Part shown: piece after piece, positions 1-6,694 of the stretch
Numbering within the stretch: position 1 is the stretch's first letter
How the letters are laid out: each line of letters opens with the position of its first letter
NCBI GenBank assembly: GCA_022599995.1
Contig: JAHZLG010000089.1
Location: 1-10,688, forward strand
From: Alphaproteobacteria bacterium
Lineage (GTDB): Bacteria; Pseudomonadota; Alphaproteobacteria; CBDBCS01; JAHZLG01
Length of the DNA: 10,688 nt
Reading direction: 5' to 3'
Position numbers and translations under genes: made by a program
The notes under the pieces: generated by a model
Databases searched by the model: none
What the model saw: only the letters and a program-made list of their open reading frames with translations
What the model was told of the DNA's origin: nothing

Positions 1-1
1 A

Positions 2-562
2 CTCACCGACCACAGCGGGAAGACCATAGATTTTCGCAATGTCATCCTGATTATGACCTCGAATGCGGGGGGCGTCGCCATGACCAAAGGTGCTATCGGG
101 TTTGGACGCGAGATGACCAGCGAGAAAAACACCGAGGCCCTCAACGAATACTTCACCCCCGAATTCCGCAACCGTCTGGATGCGATCATCGGCTTCGACC
201 ATCTCAACGAAGAGGTGCTCGACAAGGTATTGGACAAATTCATGCTGCAACTGGAGAACCAGCTATCCGAGCGCAGGGTCTTGCTGGAAGCAACCAGTGC
301 TGCGCGGCAGTATCTCATTCGGTCGGGGTACGATCGAGCAATGGGGGCACGCCCGCTGGCGCGGGTCATTCAGGAGCAGGTCAAGCGACGGCTCGCCGAT
401 GAAATCTTGTTTGGCGAGCTTACCGGCGGCGGCGTGATGCGAATCGACTTTTCCGAGACGACCCAAGAACTGACCTTCGAATTGGTCGAACGCCCCAAAA
501 AGCGGGAGAAGGGCAAGGGACGCTTGCCTGCCACGGTCGCGGCTACCCCCTCCGATACATAA
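2..562 (+). CDS. clpA: ATP-dependent Clp protease ATP-binding subunit ClpA, C-terminal part (5' end outside window)
   Basis: AAA+ unfoldase that feeds substrates into the ClpP peptidase in the cytoplasm. The frame is open from base 2, so only the last 186 residues of a protein of about 750 aa (E. coli ClpA is 758) are visible. Seen in order: the sensor-1 segment VILIMTSNAG (visible residues 14-23), the loop AIGFG (31-35) whose IGF tripeptide matches the ClpP-docking loop of ClpA and ClpX, the FTPEFRNRLD motif (51-60) with the arginine-finger region, and the sensor-2 motif GYDRAMGARPLARVI (109-123). The D2 Walker A and B motifs lie upstream. The IGF loop and the closely ClpA-like sensor-2 stretch separate it from ClpB, which lacks the docking loop. 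The last ~25 residues are a basic, then Ala/Thr/Pro-rich tail that looks poorly conserved. The gene ends in TAA and is followed by a repeat-rich gap. Confidence 0.96.
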   Translation, partial: LTDHSGKTIDFRNVILIMTSNAGGVAMTKGAIGFGREMTSEKNTEALNEYFTPEFRNRLDAIIGFDHLNEEVLDKVLDKFMLQLENQLSERRVLLEATSAARQYLIRSGYDRAMGARPLARVIQEQVKRRLADEILFGELTGGGVMRIDFSETTQELTFELVERPKKREKGKGRLPATVAATPSDT

Positions 563-597
563 GGTTTCGCACCACAACGGCGGGAGATGCAGGGGGT

Positions 598-674
598 GGG
601 CAGCGAATGGGGGGAAGTAGCGAACGGGGGGAAGTAGCGAACGGGGGCAGCGAATGAGGGGAAGTAGCGAATGG
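598..674. repeat. G-rich tandem repeat of 13- and 17-bp units
   Basis: Five units join without gaps. Long units (17 bp, GGGGAAGTAGCGAACGG type) lie at 611-627, 628-644 and 658-674. Short units (13 bp, GGGCAGCGAATGG type) lie at 598-610 and 645-657. The order is short-long-long-short-long. Long and short units share the AGCGAAYGR core and differ by GGGGAAGT versus GGGC at the front. It starts 36 bp after the clpA stop. Function unknown; it may be a local slippage expansion or a lineage-specific intergenic repeat. Confidence 0.85.
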
Positions 675-697
675 GGTGATTGTGCCCCATCTTCCCC
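658..697 (+). terminator. imperfect hairpin downstream of clpA, possible terminator
   Basis: GGGGAAG (658-664) pairs with CTTCCCC (691-697), and ATGGGG (671-676) pairs with CCCCAT (685-690). This gives 13 base pairs with a 6-nt bulge (665-670) on the 5' arm and an 8-nt loop. The 5' arm is the last long unit of the tandem repeat. The sequence after it is T-rich (GTCTTGTCGTTTGTCGTT) but has no uninterrupted T-run, so intrinsic termination is plausible rather than shown. It is in the right place to end the clpA transcript. Confidence 0.4.
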
Positions 698-879
698 GTC
701 TTGTCGTTTGTCGTTGCCTCACACTTTCATTGCCAACACAGTGGCAACTCGCTGCGCGCGGATTGGCAATTCATCGCCAGTGATCGCCCACTCAGTGCCC
801 GCAATAGCCAAAGCGATGCGTTGTGTGCCATGCGCGACTCGAGGGCATCCGTATCCCAAATCGCTTCTCCCTGACCCGC

Positions 880-885
880 AAGGAG
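880..885 (+). promoter_or_regulatory. ribosome binding site that fixes a GTG start
   Basis: AAGGAG lies 7 nt before the GTG at 893. This strong Shine-Dalgarno match supports GTG as the start of the SDR gene; the encoded N-terminus then begins directly with the nucleotide-binding beta strand. Confidence 0.8.
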
Positions 886-892
886 TCGTCGC

Positions 893-1951
893 GTGACCAA
901 CATACTGTTTCTTGGATACGGCTATGTCGCCCAAAGCTTAGTGCAGCGCATCAAAGCCAATGACATGCCGGATTCGATTGCCGATGTCCTTGGCACGGCG
1001 CGTCTGTTTGCCACCTACCGCAAGCAGGGGGCATCCTTCGACCTCATGCAAGAGCATGGCGTCCAACCAATTGATTTCGCCGCACCTTTGCCATCCCCCG
1101 AAGAGGGACGAGAACTGCCCCGCTGGGACATCGTGATCTGCTCGATCCCGCCTGTGCTCGCCGAGGCCGAGAAGAGCGGTGCCTCGCCGATCGTCTGCCC
1201 CGCCCTGCAATGGTTGCAAGCGACACAGCACGCGCGCCCCGCAAGCCCGGCAAGCGCAACAAGCAATACACCCTTGAGGCAGACGACCGCCGCCACGAAT
1301 CCGCCGCCCACTATCATCTACCTTTCCACCACCGGGGTTTATGGCGACCACCGCGGGGAATGGGTGAACGAGCAATCACCAAGTCACAACCCCGTGCCCC
1401 GCAGCCGGGCTCGATTGGTCGCGGAAGAACAATGGCAAGAGCACTTTCCCCAAGCATGGGTGCTCCGGCTTGCAGGCATCTACGGGGCAACCCGCAACCC
1501 CTTTCGGCGACTCCGCCAGAACAAGGCCGTGGCCATCGAGAAAATCGGCTATGTTTCAGGACGCATCCACGTTACAGACATTGCCTCCTCAATCCTTGCT
1601 GCCATCGTCCATGACCACCAAGTGGCATCGACGAAAGCCGAGGGGGCACAAGAATCGACGCCCGCAAAAGATAATCCTCGCGTGGTGAATGTTGTCGATG
1701 ACCTCCCGGCTTCTCCTGCGCGGGTGATGCGGTATGCGGCAACGATCGGGGGGTATCCCCCTCCTCGGACGGTTCCCTACGCCGAGGCCGCGGCTGACGG
1801 CACCTTGACCCCTATGGCAGCGTCCTTCTATGCCCAATGCCGCCGCGTCCAAAACAAACGGCTCCACCGCCTGCTTGCCGAGGCCGGGATGCGCCTGCGG
1901 TATCGCGATTATCGTGCGGGATTGCGAACGATCTGGGACGCCGCAGGCTAA
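893..1951 (+). CDS. atypical SDR / NAD(P)-binding epimerase-like protein (YeeZ type)
   Basis: Rossmann-fold protein of 352 aa related to the extended and atypical short-chain dehydrogenases (NAD-dependent epimerase/dehydratase-like, YeeZ group); substrate unknown, presumably cytoplasmic. The N-terminus ILFLGYGYVAQ carries the GxGxxA-type dinucleotide motif (G8, G10, A13). Further family features are WDIVICSIPP (78-87), YLSTTGVYGD (143-152), RLAGIYG (192-198), the RIHVTDIA segment (224-231), VVNVVDDLPA (264-273) and a C-terminal RVQNKRLHRLL (318-328) close to the N-x-R-L motif of YeeZ-like proteins. The classical YxxxK catalytic pair is not evident: the equivalent place reads RSRARLVAEEQW (170-181), as I expect for this atypical group, so a real redox activity is uncertain. 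Two stretches look like insertions: an Ala/Thr/Pro-rich one (~113-139) and ~243-262. It stands alone, convergent with polA, with 35 bp between the stops. Confidence 0.85.
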   Translation: MTNILFLGYGYVAQSLVQRIKANDMPDSIADVLGTARLFATYRKQGASFDLMQEHGVQPIDFAAPLPSPEEGRELPRWDIVICSIPPVLAEAEKSGASPIVCPALQWLQATQHARPASPASATSNTPLRQTTAATNPPPTIIYLSTTGVYGDHRGEWVNEQSPSHNPVPRSRARLVAEEQWQEHFPQAWVLRLAGIYGATRNPFRRLRQNKAVAIEKIGYVSGRIHVTDIASSILAAIVHDHQVASTKAEGAQESTPAKDNPRVVNVVDDLPASPARVMRYAATIGGYPPPRTVPYAEAAADGTLTPMAASFYAQCRRVQNKRLHRLLAEAGMRLRYRDYRAGLRTIWDAAG

Positions 1952-1986
1952 TCCCCACAAACGTCACCGCCTCCTGTGCCCGATGC

Positions 1987-4900
1987 TCAATGGGCATCCG
2001 CCCAGTGCCGCCCGACGCCCGCATCGACAGTCAGTGGAACAACAAGCCCGACATCGCCGCCCGCCGCCGAGACCATCACGTCGCGCACCTTCTCCACGAC
2101 TGAATCGACTGCGCTGTCATCGACTTCGAACACCAATTCGTCGTGCACCTGCAGCAGCAGGCGGCAATGATTGCCCTGCCGCAATTCGAGAGGCAGTTGC
2201 ACCATCGCCCGCTTGACCAAATCTGCCGCAGTGCCCTGTATTGGCGCGTTGATCGCCTGCCGCTTCGCATGCTCGCGCACCATCGGGGCACTGCTGGCAA
2301 TCCCGGGTAAGTACACCCGTCGCCCATACATGGTCTGCACATATCCTTGCTGTTTGGCCGCCTCGGTGATCGTTTCCATGTAGGCACTGATACCGGGGAA
2401 TCGCTCGGTGTATGCCCGCAGGTAATTGCGTGCCTCTTCCATTGTGCACCGCAGCTGGCGTTTCAATCCAAACGAGGAAATGCCATAGATGATACCGAAA
2501 TTGATGGCTTTGGCGCGGCGACGATACTCGGCGACATCGCCGCGTGTCACGGTCTCAGCACCAAAGATGGCTTGGGCTGTGGCAAGGTGAATATCGACTC
2601 CCTCGTCGAAGGCTGCAATCATTTGGGGTATCCCGGCAATGTGGGCAAACAACCGCAGCTCGATTTGGGAGTAGTCGAAAGAGATCAACTGGCATCCGTC
2701 GGGGGCAACAAACCCCGCGCGGATGCTCTTGCCGTCAGGGGTGCGCACCGGAATGTTCTGGAGATTCGGGTTAATGGCACTCAGCCGCCCGGTCTGCACT
2801 GCGGTCGTCTGAAACATGGTATGGACGCGGTCATCGTGGTCGCGGGCCCCAAGCAGGGCATCGATATAGGTCGATTTGAGCTTCGTCATGTGACGCCACG
2901 CAAGCACGTGATCGGCGATCGCATGCCCCTGTTCGGAGAGGACAGTCAACACATCAACCCCGGTGGCACGTTGCTTGTTCTTTTTCGTGTTGCCGTGGGA
3001 TTCCAGTTTCATGTCGCCAAACAGCACCTCACCGAGCTGCTTCGGCGAGCCGATGGTGAACTCCTTGCCTGCCGCCGCGAATATCTGTTGCTCGAGGGAG
3101 GCCGCGCGCTGGGCAAAATCATCGCCAAGCTTCGAGAGGTGATCGGGGGCAAGCTTCACGCCGATCCGCTCCATCGAACGGAGGACTGGCACCAGCGGCA
3201 GATCAAGCTCAAGCAACACACGGTGCATGCGCGCCCGGTGGACCGAACCCATGAGACGGGGATGAAGATGGAGCATCACCTGATTCAAGGTTGCCGCCGC
3301 GGTCTGCGGGGTGTGTGCGGGGATATCGGGAGCCTCGTCTGCCGGGCTTGTGGTCGCCTCGTCATTCTTTGCGGAGGACGCTTTGGCAGGACGTGTTTTT
3401 GTCGGGCGCGGATCGAGGGGCAGCAAGCATTCCTTCATCACTGCGCCGTCGATCAAGCCACTGCGCACGGCTATCGTGGCGACATCGTGCGGGTTGCTCG
3501 TCCACGCCGCCTGTATGTCTGCCAACGGGTCGGGGGACGGCTTGCTCCCGGCCGCAGTGATAAAGGAGAGCGTCTCGATGCCGATCGCATGGGCACGCAT
3601 CGTGATCCCATAGGCGGCTGCGAGGTCACAGAGCTGGCGCGTGTCCGAGACGAGGAGGGTCACCGCCGCATTCCCAATCAAGGCATGCAGGCGAGCATCG
3701 TGGGCATCGAGGAGGTGATGACAAGCAGCACTGGAGGGTTCGCCGTGGGAAGACGGTGCGATTAGCGGCGACAACCCCGAGAGCAGGTAGCAAGAAGGCA
3801 GCCGGGCTGGCGTCGTGTCTTTCGTCGACAGTCGGGGGGCCACTGGGGTAAGTGCCATCACCGAAGGCGACCGTTTCATGTCAAACGGCAGTGCATTCGA
3901 CGAGGCCTGCGATGGCAGTGCGGACTCCAACGGCAAGGCGGCCTGCAACGGCAGTGCGGCCTGCAACGGCAGTGCGAGCAATACGGTTGCCGATTCTTCC
4001 TCGGGGGCATCGGGGAGTGGGGCATGTAAGGACAGCAGGTCGGGTGAAGCCCCTGCCTTCGCGGCCTGATCCTCGGTGGGTGACGGATGATTGGCAGGGC
4101 TGCCGGGCAGCCGACTGTCGACAATAGCGTCTGCGGTAACCGGTAACACCGTGCCGGCTGTTACCTCCGCGCTCGCGGCTATCGTGGCATCTGCATGCGC
4201 CTGATGCCCTGCACTTGAGCCATGGCTGCCCCCTGCCTCTTCAGCAGATCGAGAGGAGCTGCTCGTTGCCTGCGCCCCCCCCTGCAACAGGGCTGCGTGT
4301 CTTCTTTGCAACTGGCGCATGCCATAGCGTTCAAAGAAGGCGCGCAGGGTCGGCGGATCGGGCTGGCGATGGAACAGCTCATCCAGCGGCACCGGCAATG
4401 GCACGTCGTTCTTCAACGTCACTAGCTGTTTCGACATCCGCGCCATGTCCGCAAATTCGATCAAGCTTTCGCGACGTTTCTTTTGCTTTATCATTGAGGC
4501 ATTGCTGAGCACGGCCTCCAATGAGCCGTACTCTTGGATCAGCGATGCCGCGGTCTTGATGCCAATGCCGGGGACGCCGGGGACATTGTCCGCCGAGTCG
4601 CCCGCCAACGCCTGCACATCGATCACCCGATCCGGCGATACGGCGAATTTATCCATGACCTCGGGGGCGCGAATGATCAGTTCCTTGGCGGGGTCGAACA
4701 TGAGCACGCGATCGGACACCAATTGCATCAGGTCTTTGTCGGAGGAGACCACCACGATCTCGTCCACGATGGCGAGGGCTTCGCGGGCATAGCTGGCGAT
4801 CAAGTCGTCGGCTTCGAAGCCTTCTACCTCGATGACGCTGAGGTTGTAGGCACGGGTTGCCTCGCGGGCGATGGCGAATTGGGGGATCAGGTCTTCCGGA

Positions 4901-5142
4901 GGCGGCGGCCGATGGGCTTTGTACTCCGCATGGATTTGATTGCGAAAGGTATGGCGGCTGACATCGAACACCACGCCGACCGCCTCGGGGTTCCACTGCT
5001 GCATCACTTTTTGCAGCATCGAGCAATACCCATAGACGGCATTAGTCGGCGTGCCATCGGGGGCGGTCATCGGCATCCGCAGGGCAAAGAAAGAGCGGAA
5101 AATAAACCCCGACGCGTCGATGAGCAGGCACTTTTTGGTCAT
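1987..5142 (-). CDS. polA: DNA polymerase I with a degenerate proofreading region
   Basis: Repair and Okazaki-fragment polymerase, 1051 aa (E. coli Pol I has 928). The 5'-nuclease domain (~1-285) has its metal ligands: D9, D60, the EADD cluster (E110, D112, D113), SSDKD (D135, D137), D182 and D185 in GDSADN, then the H3TH motif. The polymerase domain (~640-1051) is intact: TGRLSAINPNLQNIPVRT (784-801), motif A FDYSQIELR (822-830, D823), motif B RRRAKAINFGIIYG (874-887, K878, F882, Y887), motif C QVHDELVF (998-1005, D1001). Between them, ~290-620 is Ala/Pro/Ser-rich; I cannot find DxE, the NxxxD-like Exo II or the YxxxD Exo III. A remnant may persist near 495-570. I chose ATG 5142 (MTKKCLLIDASGF) because it aligns with the family start; the frame stays open to 5292, but that extension is not family-like. 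No Shine-Dalgarno sequence precedes 5142. Confidence 0.96.
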   Translation of the reverse strand: MTKKCLLIDASGFIFRSFFALRMPMTAPDGTPTNAVYGYCSMLQKVMQQWNPEAVGVVFDVSRHTFRNQIHAEYKAHRPPPPEDLIPQFAIAREATRAYNLSVIEVEGFEADDLIASYAREALAIVDEIVVVSSDKDLMQLVSDRVLMFDPAKELIIRAPEVMDKFAVSPDRVIDVQALAGDSADNVPGVPGIGIKTAASLIQEYGSLEAVLSNASMIKQKKRRESLIEFADMARMSKQLVTLKNDVPLPVPLDELFHRQPDPPTLRAFFERYGMRQLQRRHAALLQGGAQATSSSSRSAEEAGGSHGSSAGHQAHADATIAASAEVTAGTVLPVTADAIVDSRLPGSPANHPSPTEDQAAKAGASPDLLSLHAPLPDAPEEESATVLLALPLQAALPLQAALPLESALPSQASSNALPFDMKRSPSVMALTPVAPRLSTKDTTPARLPSCYLLSGLSPLIAPSSHGEPSSAACHHLLDAHDARLHALIGNAAVTLLVSDTRQLCDLAAAYGITMRAHAIGIETLSFITAAGSKPSPDPLADIQAAWTSNPHDVATIAVRSGLIDGAVMKECLLPLDPRPTKTRPAKASSAKNDEATTSPADEAPDIPAHTPQTAAATLNQVMLHLHPRLMGSVHRARMHRVLLELDLPLVPVLRSMERIGVKLAPDHLSKLGDDFAQRAASLEQQIFAAAGKEFTIGSPKQLGEVLFGDMKLESHGNTKKNKQRATGVDVLTVLSEQGHAIADHVLAWRHMTKLKSTYIDALLGARDHDDRVHTMFQTTAVQTGRLSAINPNLQNIPVRTPDGKSIRAGFVAPDGCQLISFDYSQIELRLFAHIAGIPQMIAAFDEGVDIHLATAQAIFGAETVTRGDVAEYRRRAKAINFGIIYGISSFGLKRQLRCTMEEARNYLRAYTERFPGISAYMETITEAAKQQGYVQTMYGRRVYLPGIASSAPMVREHAKRQAINAPIQGTAADLVKRAMVQLPLELRQGNHCRLLLQVHDELVFEVDDSAVDSVVEKVRDVMVSAAGGDVGLVVPLTVDAGVGRHWADAH
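3904..3975. repeat. 18-bp minisatellite inside the polA linker
   Basis: Four 18-bp units stand head to tail at 3904-3921, 3922-3939, 3940-3957 and 3958-3975. The last two are identical (GGCCTGCAACGGCAGTGC); the others differ at several positions. On the polA strand the unit encodes the hexapeptide ALPLQA and variants, so copy changes keep the frame. A partial further copy (AACGGCAGTGC) precedes the array on the plus strand. It lies in the part of PolA with no recognisable exonuclease motif (residues ~390-413). Confidence 0.85.
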
Positions 5143-5305
5143 GGATAGCAGTCTGGGAAAGAAACCGGATGGCAAGGCCCCTTGCACGCAAGACGCCCTC
5201 ACCTTGTGGTCAGGATAAGCCTCAGCCCGCACAAAAAACAGACTGCGCACGGATCGGGCGGCGACAACCTTGACGAAGCCCCTCCCCTTCACGTACTATC
5301 GGGAC
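5143..5305. other. polA/tolA divergent intergenic region
   Basis: This 163-bp gap must hold the promoters of both polA (minus) and tolA (plus). The tolA side has a recognisable promoter (5270-5299). On the polA side I see no convincing -35/-10 pair and no Shine-Dalgarno sequence in the 20 nt before ATG 5142. Confidence 0.55.
5270..5299 (+). promoter_or_regulatory. sigma70-like promoter for tolA-tolB
   Basis: TTGACG (5270-5275) and TACTAT (5294-5299) are separated by 18 bp, a good match to a housekeeping -35/-10 pair. Only 6 nt (CGGGAC) separate the -10 box from the ATG at 5306, so a start 7 nt downstream of the box would be the A of the ATG itself. There is no purine-rich ribosome binding site. 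The -35 box begins with the TTG that would be the longest possible start of this frame, which argues against that start. Confidence 0.5.
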
Positions 5306-6694
5306 ATGGTGGCAACTCTGCATTCCTCGGACGAGCAAAAATATTTCCGTTTTGCCCTTGCCATTTCACTGTGGTCGCATGCAATTATTCTGCTGTTCAA
5401 CACCTATAGCATCCCGTGGCGCGAGCCGATCGCCCCCGACCCAGCCCCTGCCTATGAGGTCATTTTTTCCTCACCGAGCGAGGCGGCGGTTGCCTCAACC
5501 GCCCAAGCCGATCCGGTCAATCAAGCCGCTTCCGTGAACGATTCGCCTTCATTGGCAGCCGAGCCCCAAAGCAACGATGCAACGACCGATCCTATAACGC
5601 TGCCCCCGAGCAACTTAGACACCAATCAGCAACTCCCCAGCGCCGAGATAGCGGATTCTGATCCCTCGCTTGCCTCCCTGCCGACACCGAGCAGGGAAGA
5701 GGGCGGTCAGGATACCGTCCCCCTCGTTCCCGCCCCCCCCGAACAACAAGGGCCTGCCGCGCCGGATGCGGGCGACACCGCCGTGGAGCCACCCAACCTG
5801 AATGACCTAGACACGAACGCCCTGATTGCGTCTCCTATAAGGAAACCCGCGCTTCTTCAAACAGTAAGCACGGTGAGCCTCCCCAATCCCATTCGCAAGC
5901 CGGACAGCCTCACCGCGGGCAAAACGACCGTGCTTCAAACAGCCGTTGTTCCCCCCACGGACACCAGCGACGAGACGACGCCCCCCGACCCTGCCGATGA
6001 TCAGGTAACAACCGCTTCTACTGACGGATCGACCCAAGATGCGGCGGACTCCGTCGACCCTCTGACGGCTGCCGAGAACATCCTGTCCTCGCTGCCGTCT
6101 TTGCCTTCCGACGCGGATGCGGATGCCTCTCTGGCGGCGGCTGAGGAGGCCGAACGCACAGATGGGGAGACTTCCACCGACACTGCCGAAGACAACGCCT
6201 CCGGGGACGCCGCAAGCAGCGAGGACAGTGCTTCATCGACCGAATCTTTGCTCGATGCCATCGACATCGCCCTGTCTGCCGACACCGAGGCTTCCGCCGC
6301 TGACGATGGCCTCGACAAGGATGGGCTGCCGATCATCCCCCCTGAGCAGGCAGACGCCCCGCCCCCGCCCCCATTGACCCTCACCCAAGCCGAGCGCAAT
6401 GCACTGATCGCGAACCTTACGCCTTGCTGGAGCCCACCGATTGGCGCACCCGAAGCCGAAAGCCTGATCGTTAATCTGCAAATCACCTTGGATGTTTCAG
6501 CCGAGGTGCTGTCCATTCGTGTTCTTGATGATCGCCCGACCGACCGTTACTTTCAGACCGCTGTTGCCAGTGCCCGCCGTGCTTTGCGCAACCCTCGGTG
6601 TCAGCCTCTGACCTTGCCCAAAGAAAAGTACGAGCTTTGGAAAACGACTATCATCCGCTTTGACCCGCAGGAGATGCTCGGCTATGGGCAGTAA
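5306..6694 (+). CDS. tolA: TolA, Tol-Pal system energy-transducing protein
   Basis: Links the TolQR proton channel in the inner membrane to TolB and Pal at the outer membrane during envelope constriction. With ATG 5306 it has 462 aa. A short cytoplasmic N-terminus is followed by one membrane segment (~14-32, FRFALAISLWSHAIILLFN), then a long periplasmic linker (~40-355) rich in Asp, Glu, Ser, Ala, Thr and Pro, and a C-terminal TolA domain (~357-460). That domain shows LTPCW (371-375), NPRCQPL (429-435) and the ending FDPQEMLG (452-459), all typical of alphaproteobacterial TolA; C374 and C432 are the likely disulfide pair. The linker is acidic and Pro-rich, not the Lys/Ala-rich helix of E. coli TolA. 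It contains two similar PIRKP stretches (177-181 and 195-199). The last 11 nt overlap tolB. A TTG start at 5270 is possible but lies on the -35 box. Other TonB-type transducers are less likely given the C-terminus and tolB downstream. Confidence 0.9.
   Translation: MVATLHSSDEQKYFRFALAISLWSHAIILLFNTYSIPWREPIAPDPAPAYEVIFSSPSEAAVASTAQADPVNQAASVNDSPSLAAEPQSNDATTDPITLPPSNLDTNQQLPSAEIADSDPSLASLPTPSREEGGQDTVPLVPAPPEQQGPAAPDAGDTAVEPPNLNDLDTNALIASPIRKPALLQTVSTVSLPNPIRKPDSLTAGKTTVLQTAVVPPTDTSDETTPPDPADDQVTTASTDGSTQDAADSVDPLTAAENILSSLPSLPSDADADASLAAAEEAERTDGETSTDTAEDNASGDAASSEDSASSTESLLDAIDIALSADTEASAADDGLDKDGLPIIPPEQADAPPPPPLTLTQAERNALIANLTPCWSPPIGAPEAESLIVNLQITLDVSAEVLSIRVLDDRPTDRYFQTAVASARRALRNPRCQPLTLPKEKYELWKTTIIRFDPQEMLGYGQ
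6669..6674 (+). promoter_or_regulatory. ribosome binding site of tolB inside the tolA 3' end
   Basis: AGGAGA lies 9 nt before ATG 6684. It selects that ATG over the in-frame ATG at 6699 (24 nt away) and the TTG at 6660 (upstream of it), and makes tolB overlap tolA by 11 nt, consistent with translational coupling. Confidence 0.75.

Larger units (their letters stand above)
563..892. other. gene-free stretch between clpA and the SDR gene
   Basis: No convincing coding region is present. The first third holds a G-rich tandem repeat (598-674) overlapping an imperfect hairpin (658-697). Beyond that there is a short inverted repeat, TTGCCA (730-735) with TGGCAA (742-747), and then ordinary-looking sequence up to the ribosome binding site at 880-885. 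The promoter of the SDR gene probably lies here, but I see no convincing -35/-10 pair. Short open frames crossing the region have compositions dictated by the repeat and match no family I know. Confidence 0.6.

Noticed and set aside
654..896. Small open frame between clpA and the SDR gene
   Set aside because: It starts inside the tandem repeat and overlaps the SDR start, with no ribosome binding site or domain.
2347..3765. Long plus-strand open frame (472 codons) opposite polA
   Set aside because: It is a mirror frame of polA. Its translation has no recognisable domain, and polA is confirmed by intact nuclease and polymerase motifs on the other strand.
5143..5292. N-terminal extension of polA to 5292
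   Set aside because: The extra 50 residues do not resemble the Pol I N-terminus, which begins naturally at MTKKCLLIDASGF, and they would overlap the tolA promoter.
5270..5305. TTG 5270 as the tolA start
   Set aside because: That TTG is the first half of the TTGACG -35 box and has no ribosome binding site; ATG 5306 gives a normal short cytoplasmic N-terminus before the membrane segment.
6001..6516. Minus-strand Ser/Ala-rich frame opposite tolA
   Set aside because: Its composition is the simple antisense of the Asp/Ser/Ala-rich tolA linker; it has no start context or motif.
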